Shown: positions 18,635 to 25,985, numbered from the stretch's first letter. The stretch: 64,000 nt of DNA from Oscillatoria acuminata PCC 6304 (GCF_000317105.1 NC_019693.1:4279227-4343226); one strand, 5' to 3'. Translations and numbers: made by a program. The notes: a model not told the origin generated them from the sequence alone.

Positions 18635-19131
18635 CTGTTTAAAGTTTGCTTAACGTAAAGAAACAAAGAAATTTTTTCTGCCTTGGGGGCCTGAGTAATG
18701 ATAACCGTTCTCTCCGTTTCTTCGATAATTTCAACATTAGGAATGAGCGAATAGGATTGATTCGGGTCCGGTTCAGGAATTTTCTTGACTTCCTTTCTGT
18801 TTTGTTCACGAGCTTTTTGAATCGCTTTTTCTGCTTGGGGAAATTGTTCCATCCAGGTCATAATCAGTTCTGCTGCCTGATTGATATCCCCATCAGAAAG
18901 TTGCTCTAAATCTGCTGCAAGTTTTTGAACTTGTGGCAAAGCATCAGGCTGTAAAATGGGCGGTTTTGCTTCCAGGAGTTGGGCGAACATTACTAGGGTT
19001 TCAGTTGAGTCTTTCATGGTTATTTTACTTTCGGTGTAAAACTGTTCTTCCTTGAGATATGAATCGATATGAGCAGCAAAATCAACCGGGCCTTGAATTT
19101 TGATGCGCTTTAACTTTTTGAACACATTCAT
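18613..19131 (-). CDS. Small helical protein in the CHAT operon, unknown function
   Basis: The 172-residue product is predicted mostly helical, acidic in the middle and basic at the end, with no membrane segment. A second possible start is the Met that opens KDSTETLVMFAQ at 19017, which would give 134 residues; the longer frame is kept because nothing rules it out. Its 3' end overlaps the next gene by 22 bases, indicating translational coupling. It lies between the CHAT protease and the membrane protein, so a regulator, adaptor or protease substrate are all possible. No family recognised. Confidence 0.7.
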   Translation of the reverse strand: MNVFKKLKRIKIQGPVDFAAHIDSYLKEEQFYTESKITMKDSTETLVMFAQLLEAKPPILQPDALPQVQKLAADLEQLSDGDINQAAELIMTWMEQFPQAEKAIQKAREQNRKEVKKIPEPDPNQSYSLIPNVEIIEETERTVIITQAPKAEKISLFLYVKQTLNRWTQKNP

Positions 19132-19179
19132 GTTGTTGAGTGATGATAATCGCCTTCAGGTGCGTCCAATACAGATTTG

Positions 19180-19234
19180 GGAGTGCGAGCATCTTGCTCG
19201 CTATTGTCCCAAGCGAGCAAGATGCTCGCACTCC
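19180..19234 (-). other. Perfect 23-bp hairpin between the CHAT gene and the downstream pair
   Basis: Arms at 19180-19202 and 19212-19234 are exact reverse complements (core GCGAGCATCTTGCTCGC) with a nine-base loop. It lies 17 bases after the CHAT stop. There is no U-run on the minus strand, so it is better read as a 3'-stabilising or processing hairpin, or a repeat-family palindrome, than a full terminator. It would set the protease apart from the downstream pair in expression. Confidence 0.7.
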
Positions 19235-19250
19235 TTTAAATGCCCAATTC

Positions 19251-22200
19251 TCAAACCCCGATCGCACAAAAAGCCGCCCAATGGATAGGATGCTGATAGG
19301 GGCGATAATCCGGACGTTTAAAGCCTAAGTTTAACCGCTCTCGCAGTTTGGCTTTAGGATGAGGAATGGGCCCGAAAGAGTGATCATTCATCCAGGCGGT
19401 TAACTCCTGCTTAGTGACCGTTCTCATCCACTGTTGCGCCTGCTTTAAAGCCAGGGCGACGGAGGGCTGAGTTTCCATTTCCTCATACAATTTTACCATC
19501 AAAATCGCCGTCGAGACATCATTCACCGCCCAGAGGCTGCAAATCACGTTGGTTGCTCCGGCATAGAGAAACCCTAGCCCTAAACTGATATATTCTTCCA
19601 ACTCGGGGGAAAAGTCCGTTAACCCGGTTTCACAAGCGGAGAGAATCACCAGGCGACAGGTGGGTAAATCCAGTTCAAACAATTCCCCGAGGGTGTAACA
19701 TTGGGTCAGGTCTAAGTCCGTGCCGTTGCGCCAGGGGATAAAGCGCTTTGTCGCCGGTTCAGCGGTGGCATTTTCTGGAGGCGGTGCAGGGGCGGGTTCT
19801 GGGGAACTGACGGTAACTTTGGCACCGGCTAACACCAAGGGAGACAGCAGGGGACTGTTGAAATTAAACGCACCATGTCCAGCAAAATGGACATATTCTG
19901 CCCCTTGAAAGTCTTGGCGGTGGGGGTCTTGATTGAGGGCGCTTTTGTTGGCATCCTGGTGGGCGAGATAGCGGGCATTGGCGGAGAAATTCGGCAAAAT
20001 TGCCTCTACTTCTAAGTCGGCATACTCTAAATCTTCCGTGGGATTTTGAATCGCAAACAAGCGCTTTTGTGAGGTCGTTTTGCGGTTGCCCTGGGAGACT
20101 TTCAAGAATTGACAACTAGGACTATAGGTGACTCCCTCGGGGAATCTATCCGCCAGATACTCCGGTTCATCGCCATCACCCAGGGGTAAAGCATGGAGGG
20201 GGAACAAGTGCAAATCCCGATAGGGAACTAAAATTAGGCGCTGGTAGGTGGGGGGAAGTTGCGCTAGGAGTTGCGGCAAATCCAGGATATCCCGCAGACG
20301 GCGCAGGAAGTCACCGAGATGGGTTTCCCACTCCTCAGAACGGTTGTTGCAATAGTCGGCATAGCTTTTCAAATAAGTTTGGCCCAACTCTTTTAACTCC
20401 CGCAACTGTTCTGGGGTGGAACTCTGCACATAGATCCCCTCTGCCACCTTTAAAAAGGATTCCGAGTCTCTTAGCCCCCCCTTCCCAAGGGCGTCCGACT
20501 CTCTTAGCCCCCCCTTAGCAAGGGGGGGTTGGGGGGGTTCCCCTCCGAACACCACAAAAGTATAAATCCGCTCCCCAGTGAGATACCATTCCACCAACAC
20601 CGTCTCCTCATCCAGTAACCCCTGAATCTGAGAAAACTGGATGGTTTCCACCCGTTGAGTGAGGGTAAAAGTGTCATCGTAGGTTGTCAAGATATCCAGA
20701 AGTTGCATTAAGGCTTGTTGTGCCTTGTCGTACTCTTCACGCAGGGTGGCAATGGCATCCGGAGTGAAGCTGGAGGAGTCGCTACCCCGTTGTCCGATGC
20801 CTCCAGTACCCCTCTCATCGGAGGCGGTGGGGTTGTCAAGGCTTTCGATGAGTCGCTGTTTGGCGGTGACTTCCCGACGGAGGGTGTCCAGTTGTGCCAG
20901 GAGTTCTGGGGGAACATCGCCCTTGGGGTAGAGTTCCCGGTTGGTGAGCAGTTCGATGAGGTTGCGGGATTTGCTGCGTTCCACACTGACTAAGGCTCTC
21001 CCGATATCGCCGCTGTTGATGCAGGCTTGCACCAGTTTCTCATAAATTTCTACTGCCGCTTCCCGGCGTTTTTGTTTTTCGCGGTAGGAGTCGGTGAAGC
21101 CACAACGAGTTTCCACCGCTTCAATGGCAGCCTCATAGCCTTCGATGGCGGTTTCCCAGTCTTGGATATCAAAGCCAGTATCGCCCAAATTGCGACCGAG
21201 TTTCAAGGCTTCTAGGGGGAATCTGTCTGGGGGACAAACGGCTAAACCCGCTCTCCAGTCGGCAATGGCTTCGGGAATTTTATTTAATTGCTGATGGACA
21301 AAGGCCAGAACATTGTAAACATCGCCCATGCCTTTGCGATCGCCCAATTCGGTTCTCAAGTCCAAAGATTGCCGATACAGACGCTCCGCCTCATCCCAGT
21401 TGCCGCGATTTCGCTGGATATCTCCCAAGACTCCCCAAGAGCTTGCCATCCCGGAGCGATCGCCCAATTCGGTACTCAAATCCAAAGATTGCCGATACAG
21501 ACGCTCCGCCTCATCCCAGTTGCCGCGACATTGCTGGATATCTCCCAAGACTCTCCAAGAGGTTGCCATCCCCGAGCGATCGCCCAATTCGGTTCTCAAG
21601 TCCAAAGATTGCCGATACAGACGCTCCGCCTCATCCCAGTTGCCGCGAACATTCTCGATATATCCCAAACTTGCCCAAGTTGCTGCCATGCCGGAGCGAT
21701 CGCCCAATTCGGTTCTCAAGGACAAAGATTGCCGATACAGACGCTCCGCCTCATCCCAGTTGCCGCGATTTCGCTGGATATCTCCCAAGACTCCCCAAGA
21801 GCTTGCCATGCCGGAGCGATCGCCCAATTCGGTTCTCAAGGACAAAGATTGCCGAAACAGACGCTCCGCCTCATCCCAGTTGCCGCGACATTGCTGGATA
21901 TCTCCCAAGAGACTCCAAGAGGTTGCCATCCCCGAGCGATCGCCCAATTCGGTACTCAAGGACAAAGATTGCCGATACAGACGCTCCGCCTCATCCCAGT
22001 TGCCGCGATTTCGCTGGATAGAACCTAATTGTCCCCAGCATAAAGCTATGTTAGCCTTATCCCCGATTTCTTGATACAATGCGAGAGACTGTTGCAAAGA
22101 TTGCCATGCTTGGGGATATTGACTCTGTTGATACTGTTGAAATCCTTGCTGCAATAGAGCATCTGCCGCCAGTTTAGTTTGTAGCTGAGGCAACTCATAG

Positions 22201-22415
22201 TTCACCCCGGCTATTTTTCCCGCAAAATTCCGCAACCAGCCTGCATTCCCCTGTCCCTGTTCCGCCATCATTTCCGCGACAGCTTGCATCACCTGCACCA
22301 ACCCCTCATCCACAAGTTCCGGGTGGTTGCTCAATATCGCGACTTCCTCCCCACTGGCACAGTCGAGGAGTTCTTGAATCAGGGAAACATAAGCCTGCTC
22401 TCGTTGTTCATCCAT
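19251..22415 (-). CDS. CHAT-domain caspase-like protease with N-terminal TPR array
   Basis: The 1054-residue protein has an N-terminal helical segment (MDEQREQAYVSLIQELLDCA), TPR repeats from about 80 to 420, a helical linker, and a C-terminal CHAT domain. The catalytic dyad is visible: His about 847 in YVHFAGHGAF and Cys about 928 in LVILSACETGL, so the protease should be active. CHAT-TPR proteins (as in Craspase) cut protein partners after a signal relayed through the TPRs. Six TPR units are nearly identical at the DNA level, and a palindromic repeat has entered the linker in frame. A broken second copy lies at 7438-8971. Downstream genes on the same strand encode a small helical protein and a membrane coiled-coil protein, which are candidate substrates or effectors. 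Confidence 0.92.
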   Translation of the reverse strand: MDEQREQAYVSLIQELLDCASGEEVAILSNHPELVDEGLVQVMQAVAEMMAEQGQGNAGWLRNFAGKIAGVNYELPQLQTKLAADALLQQGFQQYQQSQYPQAWQSLQQSLALYQEIGDKANIALCWGQLGSIQRNRGNWDEAERLYRQSLSLSTELGDRSGMATSWSLLGDIQQCRGNWDEAERLFRQSLSLRTELGDRSGMASSWGVLGDIQRNRGNWDEAERLYRQSLSLRTELGDRSGMAATWASLGYIENVRGNWDEAERLYRQSLDLRTELGDRSGMATSWRVLGDIQQCRGNWDEAERLYRQSLDLSTELGDRSGMASSWGVLGDIQRNRGNWDEAERLYRQSLDLRTELGDRKGMGDVYNVLAFVHQQLNKIPEAIADWRAGLAVCPPDRFPLEALKLGRNLGDTGFDIQDWETAIEGYEAAIEAVETRCGFTDSYREKQKRREAAVEIYEKLVQACINSGDIGRALVSVERSKSRNLIELLTNRELYPKGDVPPELLAQLDTLRREVTAKQRLIESLDNPTASDERGTGGIGQRGSDSSSFTPDAIATLREEYDKAQQALMQLLDILTTYDDTFTLTQRVETIQFSQIQGLLDEETVLVEWYLTGERIYTFVVFGGEPPQPPLAKGGLRESDALGKGGLRDSESFLKVAEGIYVQSSTPEQLRELKELGQTYLKSYADYCNNRSEEWETHLGDFLRRLRDILDLPQLLAQLPPTYQRLILVPYRDLHLFPLHALPLGDGDEPEYLADRFPEGVTYSPSCQFLKVSQGNRKTTSQKRLFAIQNPTEDLEYADLEVEAILPNFSANARYLAHQDANKSALNQDPHRQDFQGAEYVHFAGHGAFNFNSPLLSPLVLAGAKVTVSSPEPAPAPPPENATAEPATKRFIPWRNGTDLDLTQCYTLGELFELDLPTCRLVILSACETGLTDFSPELEEYISLGLGFLYAGATNVICSLWAVNDVSTAILMVKLYEEMETQPSVALALKQAQQWMRTVTKQELTAWMNDHSFGPIPHPKAKLRERLNLGFKRPDYRPYQHPIHWAAFCAIGV
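20461..20541. repeat. Palindromic CCCCCCTTAGCAAGGGGGG repeat carried in frame inside the CHAT gene
   Basis: Two units of a G/C-run palindrome (cores CCCCCCTTAGCAAGGGGG and CCCCCCTTCCCAAGGG) lie in the linker before the CHAT domain. They are translated as PLAKGGLRESD and ALGKGGLRDSE. This type of repeat is normally intergenic in cyanobacteria, yet here the reading frame is preserved, giving about 27 extra residues. Confidence 0.75.
21340..22021. repeat. 120-bp tandem repeats encoding six TPR units
   Basis: Six units of 120 bases (40 residues) are nearly identical, each containing CGCCTCATCCCAGTTGCCGC and CGATCGCCCAATTCGGT on the plus strand. Variation is confined to a few positions (such as DLR/SLR/SLS and ASSW/ATSW in the protein). 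This degree of sameness points to recent unequal recombination or gene conversion. Confidence 0.9.
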
Positions 22416-22455
22416 AGCAACGCACCGGGTAGGGGAATAGCATCCCCATTTTACC

Positions 22456-22650
22456 CCATTCGTTGGTCATTGGTTGTTTGTCATTGGTCCCCTTCGACAG
22501 GCTCAGGGCAAGATTGGTCATTTGTGGCAACCCGGTTTCTGGTCCCACCCCCAGCGTCAGAAACCGGGTTTCTTGACTAAATCTTTGCAACCGAACCACA
22601 GATGTTGCAAGAAACCCGGTTTCTTGTCCCCCACCCCCCTCTTCAGAGGT
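22456..22650. repeat. Dispersed repeats: TCATTGGT units, CTTCGACAGGCTCAGGGCA and family A
   Basis: The block contains TCATTGGTTGTTTGTCATTG, then a GGTCCCCTTCGACAGGCTCAG unit and two family A palindromes (AGAAACCGGGTTTCTTG; AAGAAACCCGGTTTCTTG) spaced by GCAACCGAACCACAGATG. It separates the divergent CHAT and AbrB genes. Confidence 0.75.
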
Positions 22651-22717
22651 TTCCCCTCCACAATTAGGCCGTACTGCCTTAAAATATCTCCTATCACACC
22701 CCTTGAAGGAACGCCAA

Positions 22718-22987
22718 ATGATGGCACTTACACAAATCATCCCCGCAGGGGCTGTAACCATTCCGCCAGAAATCATCGACTGGCTGCAATTAAAACCGGG
22801 CAACTCAATTAATATCGCCATTTCCCCTGATGGCAAAGTCTATCTAGAACCTGCCCCGAAACCCGCTCAAATTGATGTCCGAACCTTATCCGGTTGCCTC
22901 TACAATCCAGAAAGACAACCCGTTTCTTTAGCCGAAATGGAAAGGGCTATTGCCGAGGGTGCAGGAGAATCGATGTCAAAGGCTTAG
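22718..22987 (+). CDS. AbrB/MazE-type (SpoVT fold) antitoxin
   Basis: The product is 89 residues from ATG 22718, with GAAGGA seven bases before it; the longer TTG start at 22703 would include that site and is rejected. The swapped-hairpin AbrB pattern is clear: ALTQIIPAGAVTIPPEIIDW and LKPGNSINIAISPDGKVYL. The C-terminal half, with VSLAEMERAIAEGA, fits a VapB tail that binds a PIN toxin. The toxin frame overlaps its 3' end. Confidence 0.85.
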   Translation: MMALTQIIPAGAVTIPPEIIDWLQLKPGNSINIAISPDGKVYLEPAPKPAQIDVRTLSGCLYNPERQPVSLAEMERAIAEGAGESMSKA

Positions 22988-23376
22988 ATACTAATGTAAT
23001 CGTTCGTTTTCTCGTGCGAGACGACGAGTCCCAATGGCTGAAAGCGGATCAATACATCAATCAAGCCCTAGATACCGATGAACTCTGCTTGATTAATAAT
23101 ATTGTCCTCTGTGAAGTGGTTTGGGTCTTACGCAGTCGATATAAACTTAGCCGACAAAAACTCATTGCTATTTTAGAAAATCTATTAAATACAAATTTTT
23201 TCATCTTTGAGAATCGAGAGGCTATAGAATGGGCAGTTGACCCAATAAAATCGGGTAATGCTGATTTTTCTGATTATTTGATTGTTCGCATTAATCAAAT
23301 CGCTGGATGTGATGAAACTGCATCTTTTGACATCAAGTTAGGGCAATTACCCGAAGTGAAAAGGCTTGATTCCTAG
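22894..23376 (+). CDS. PIN-domain toxin (VapC-like) with an anomalous start
   Basis: The PIN core is well kept: VKGLDTNVIVRFLVRDD, VLCEVVWVL and SGNADFSDYLIV hold the acidic residues for metal binding. The core begins near 22975, but no ATG, GTG or TTG is in frame there; the only ordinary start is TTG 22894 deep inside the antitoxin gene. AGGAG at 22963-22967 is well placed for a start at about 22973, yet the ATG there is in the antitoxin frame. Options are a one-base change that has silenced the toxin, a non-standard start (ATC 22969), or a ribosomal frameshift. The body of the gene is otherwise intact. Confidence 0.75.
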   Translation: MPLQSRKTTRFFSRNGKGYCRGCRRIDVKGLDTNVIVRFLVRDDESQWLKADQYINQALDTDELCLINNIVLCEVVWVLRSRYKLSRQKLIAILENLLNTNFFIFENREAIEWAVDPIKSGNADFSDYLIVRINQIAGCDETASFDIKLGQLPEVKRLDS

Positions 23377-23395
23377 CATCACCCCCTTCTTTGAC

Positions 23396-23555
23396 CCTAC
23401 CCCAGAGTCAGAAACCGGGTTTCTTAACTAAATTTTTGCAACCGAACCAAAGATGTTGCAAGAAACCCGGTTTCTTGTCCCCCACCCTAAACTCAGCAAC
23501 CGGATTTCTTTCCTAAATCTTTGCACCAGCAACAGAAATACTGAGAGAAGGTTTC
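23396..23555. repeat. Dispersed repeat family A block
   Basis: Three palindromic units (AGAAACCGGGTTTCTTAAC, AAGAAACCCGGTTTCTTG, CAACCGGATTTCTTTCC) are linked by GCAACCGAACCAAAGATG spacers between the PIN toxin and the next antitoxin gene. Confidence 0.75.
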
Positions 23556-23637
23556 TTGTTTGGGTTGGCGATATGCTATGATGGCAAATAGCCTATTTGT
23601 TGGTTAATTCATCTCAATAACTCAATAGGAGTGGTTT

Positions 23638-23928
23638 ATGTCCCTCTCATCCCCCACCCCATCAACTACGATTGAAATCATCCTGCCTCCCGACCAGAAA
23701 ATAATCCTGGAAAAAGCTGCCCAGATTGAAGGATTGAGTTTAAGCGAATATCTTCTCAAAATAGCTACAGAAAGGGCAGAACAATCTCTGTTAAAATCTG
23801 AATCAATTACCCTCTCAGAAAATGATTGGGAACGGGTGACCGGGGCATTGGCAAATCCACCGGAAATCAATGCGGCGCTCAAAACGGCGATTAACCGCTA
23901 TCAAAAACATCTAGTATGGCTGAGTTGA
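23638..23928 (+). CDS. TacA/DUF1778-like ribbon-helix-helix antitoxin, apparently orphan
   Basis: The 96-residue protein shows the DUF1778 pattern: EIILPPDQKIILEKAAQIEG, LSLSEYLLKIATERAEQSL, then a linker with LSENDWERVTGALANPPEIN, typical of antitoxins paired with GNAT acetyltransferase toxins. ATG 23638 has AGGAG about seven bases upstream. The expected toxin gene does start at once in the overlapping frame (23916) but ends after 25 codons in repeat DNA, so the antitoxin seems to have lost its partner. Confidence 0.82.
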   Translation: MSLSSPTPSTTIEIILPPDQKIILEKAAQIEGLSLSEYLLKIATERAEQSLLKSESITLSENDWERVTGALANPPEINAALKTAINRYQKHLVWLS

Positions 23929-23993
23929 AACGAGAATCCCTGCCGAGTCATTGGTCATTTGTAATACGGAATCCGGTTGTAAAAGGTCTATAA
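23916..23993 (+). pseudogene. Truncated start of a probable GNAT toxin gene
   Basis: ATG 23916 overlaps the antitoxin end by 13 bases, as in TacAT operons, and reads MAELKRESLPSHW before running into the TCATTGGTCATTTG repeat and a stop at 23991. The start position and coupling fit a TacT gene, but almost the whole acetyltransferase is missing. The identification rests on position and a very short sequence. Confidence 0.4.
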
Positions 23994-24080
23994 AAACCCG
24001 CAGGCTGTAGCCCGGAGGCTACACGAACAAAGCCTGCCTGCGCAGGCTAAAGAGTAAAACGACTTTTACCAACCGGATTT
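23969..24080. repeat. Composite palindromic repeat (family B core between inverted arms)
   Basis: Arms AATCCGGTTGTAAAAGGTC (near 23970) and an imperfect complement GACTTTTACCAACCGGATT (near 24060) enclose the family B core with GGCTACACGAACAAAGCC and a CCTGCGCAGG palindrome. Family B cores recur at 36936-36992 and 52164-52226. Confidence 0.7.
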
Positions 24081-24084
24081 GGTA

Positions 24085-24292
24085 TAAAAACCCGATTTCT
24101 TGTCCCCCATCAACAGGTTAGAAACCGGGTTTCTTACCTAAATTTTGGCAACCGAACCACAGATGTTGCTAGAAACCCGGTTTCTTGTCCCCCATCCCAG
24201 AGTTAGAAACCGGGTTTCTTGACTAAATCTTTGCAACCGAACCACAGATGTTGCTAGAAACCCGGTTTCTTGTCCCTCCCCCAGGTTCAGAA
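24085..24292. repeat. Dispersed repeat family A, tandem units of about 86 bp
   Basis: Two nearly identical units of about 86 bases occur in tandem, each with GAAACCGGGTTTCTT, a GCAACCGAACCACAGATG spacer and AGAAACCCGGTTTCTTG. The block reaches the stop codon of the second Rpn-like gene, as it does at the first copy (9870-9992), so gene and repeat may have been duplicated together. Confidence 0.8.
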
Positions 24293-25240
24293 ATCACGGG
24301 AAAACCGAGCTAAAAGCTCCTCGCGGGATAGCTGCAAAATCAACTGAGCTTGCTCCAATGGTGGAATTGAAATTAACGCCTCGATAATAGATGCTAATTC
24401 CGCATCTACTGCACCAAATTTCACTTGCAACAGGCTTTCCACCAGCCGCCGCTGTCCTTGTTGGACTCCTTGCTGGACTCCTTGCTGGACTCCTTGCTGG
24501 ATGCCTTGTTGGACTCCTTGCTGGATGCCTTCTTCTTTAACAGTTTGTAACCGTTGTAAATACAGGGGTGATAGTTCCATAATTAACTCCCTCTCTTCTG
24601 GGGCTAAATTTTGCCGAGCTTCTAGCAGTTCACGCAGGTTGTACAGTAATTCTAGCGTGGTTTCTCGCGTGGGATTATCCGGTGCGAGTTGATACAGTTC
24701 TTGCAGGGCTTGTTTTTGGACTTTGCCGGTGCCTAAAATCCGCAACCACAGGGTTTCTGGTGTTAGCGGGAGTTGGTGAAGGACGATAATCGCGCTTTGT
24801 AGTCCCTTGGCGAGAAAGTAAATGCCGCTCATCCAGTTTTCCAAGTCTAAGGTAGCACCAAAATCTGCTAAGACGGCGGCGGATGCGGTGGGAGTCATCA
24901 TCCACAACCGGGGTGATTGTGCGGGAGTAATCCGTCTTTTTTCCCGGATGGCTTGACGTTCAATTTCTGCTTTGATATCTAAGAGTTTCACCAGACAACT
25001 ACAAATTTCTTTGGGTTTAACCGGATTGCTAAAGGGTTCAAACACTGCTGGGGTTGTCGCCAATCTTCCCAGTAATCCTAGGTGACTGGCATCGGCGATA
25101 TTTTCCGGGTTAGGCGTGAAAAATATGTCAATTTCTCGCCGTTGGGAGGCCATAGTTTTGCTGGTTTCCGTTTGACCTAATTGCTTTAACAGTTCCTGGA
25201 TGTATTTTTTGGTGAATTCGTCGTAAATAAATCTAGTCAT
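24287..25240 (-). CDS. Rpn-like PD-(D/E)XK family protein with DUF4351-like tail (copy 2)
   Basis: This 317-residue paralogue of the 9996-10925 protein begins with the same residues (MTRFIYDEFTKKYIQELLKQ) and keeps the same domain order. It has six (I/V)QQG tetrapeptides instead of four, which accounts for the eight-residue length difference; this reflects slippage of a 12-base tandem repeat (24459-24530). The start codon overlaps the stop of the upstream Uma2 gene by four bases (ATGA), so it is probably translated from the same mRNA. The function is not known beyond the nuclease-fold assignment. Confidence 0.72.
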   Translation of the reverse strand: MTRFIYDEFTKKYIQELLKQLGQTETSKTMASQRREIDIFFTPNPENIADASHLGLLGRLATTPAVFEPFSNPVKPKEICSCLVKLLDIKAEIERQAIREKRRITPAQSPRLWMMTPTASAAVLADFGATLDLENWMSGIYFLAKGLQSAIIVLHQLPLTPETLWLRILGTGKVQKQALQELYQLAPDNPTRETTLELLYNLRELLEARQNLAPEERELIMELSPLYLQRLQTVKEEGIQQGVQQGIQQGVQQGVQQGVQQGQRRLVESLLQVKFGAVDAELASIIEALISIPPLEQAQLILQLSREELLARFSRDF

Positions 25241-25893
25241 TGGTCATTTGTAGAAACTGGGTTTTTGTCCCCCACTCCAGAGTCAGGATTTTCTATTGGG
25301 GTTAAGTCTAGGGTGGCGTAGATTTCGGCAAGGGGGATGTTGAGGTCGAGGCTTTCAATTCTTGCTATTTCGGATAATCCTTGATAGGTTTCTAACATCC
25401 AGCGATCGCCTTCTATTCTGTGAAATATTTCTACTATATACTCCTGAGAACTGACGAGGATATAATCTTGTAAACTGGGAAGAGTCCGATAACATTGAAA
25501 CTTTTTACCCCGGTCAAAAGATTCGGTGGATTCGGATAGCACTTCGATGATGACTTTTGGGGTGGTAACCGCATAAGGGTTTGAGTTATCTTCCTCATCG
25601 CAAGTTACGACTAAATCCGGATAAAAGTAGTATTTTTGATTGGCGATATTAACCTTAATATCGGCGATAAAGGTCTGACAGGGTGAATTTTTTAAACCCG
25701 ATCGCAAAAGTAATGCCAGGTTCAGGCTGATAATATTATGGTCTTTGCTTGTACCTGCCATTGCGTAAACTTCCCCATCAAGATATTCATGTTTGATGGG
25801 GCTATGACGTTCGCGTTCTAGGTACTCTTCGGGACTGATATGCTCATCAGATTTTACAGCAATCATGGTTAGTTTGGGGATAGAGATTGGCAA
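25237..25893 (-). CDS. Uma2-family (DUF820) putative endonuclease
   Basis: The protein has the Uma2 plan: SPEEYLERERHSPIKHEYLD near the N-terminus, then YYFYPDLVVTCDEED, PKVIIEVLSESTESFDRGKK and LQDYILVSSQEYIVEIF. These give the D...ExK-like residues of the nuclease fold. An inner start at 25866 (before IAVKSDEH) is possible. The last about 20 residues (NPDSGVGDKNPVST...) are encoded by a family A repeat, so the original C-terminus was extended by repeat DNA. It forms a two-gene unit with the Rpn-like gene. The biological role of Uma2 proteins is unsettled. Confidence 0.85.
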   Translation of the reverse strand: MPISIPKLTMIAVKSDEHISPEEYLERERHSPIKHEYLDGEVYAMAGTSKDHNIISLNLALLLRSGLKNSPCQTFIADIKVNIANQKYYFYPDLVVTCDEEDNSNPYAVTTPKVIIEVLSESTESFDRGKKFQCYRTLPSLQDYILVSSQEYIVEIFHRIEGDRWMLETYQGLSEIARIESLDLNIPLAEIYATLDLTPIENPDSGVGDKNPVSTNDQ

Positions 25894-25914
25894 TAACTGG
25901 CGGAGTTTTAAACC

Positions 25915-25985
25915 TAACTGCTACAACCGGCGGGGGTTTAAACGATTGGCGGCCTAACAGCTTAAGTCGGTTAAAACCGACTGGA
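25915..25985. repeat. Dispersed repeat family C (CAACCGGCGGGGGTTTAAA ... AAGTCGGTTAAAACCGACT)
   Basis: The unit carries CAACCGGCGGGGGTTTAAAC and the palindrome AGTCGGTTAAAACCGACT. Further copies are at 36778-36842, 40993-41060 and, inverted, 41259-41330. It lies upstream of the Uma2 gene in a 278-base gap that otherwise shows no gene. Confidence 0.75.

Noticed and set aside
21288-22074. Long plus-strand frames of repeated 40-residue units opposite the TPR region
   Set aside because: They are the antisense readings of the 120-bp tandem repeats; three parallel frames stay open for the same reason, and the minus strand encodes real TPRs.
24085-24292. Possible CRISPR array in family A repeats
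   Set aside because: The spacers are themselves repeated (GCAACCGAACCACAGATG), so this is a tandem interspersed repeat, not an array.
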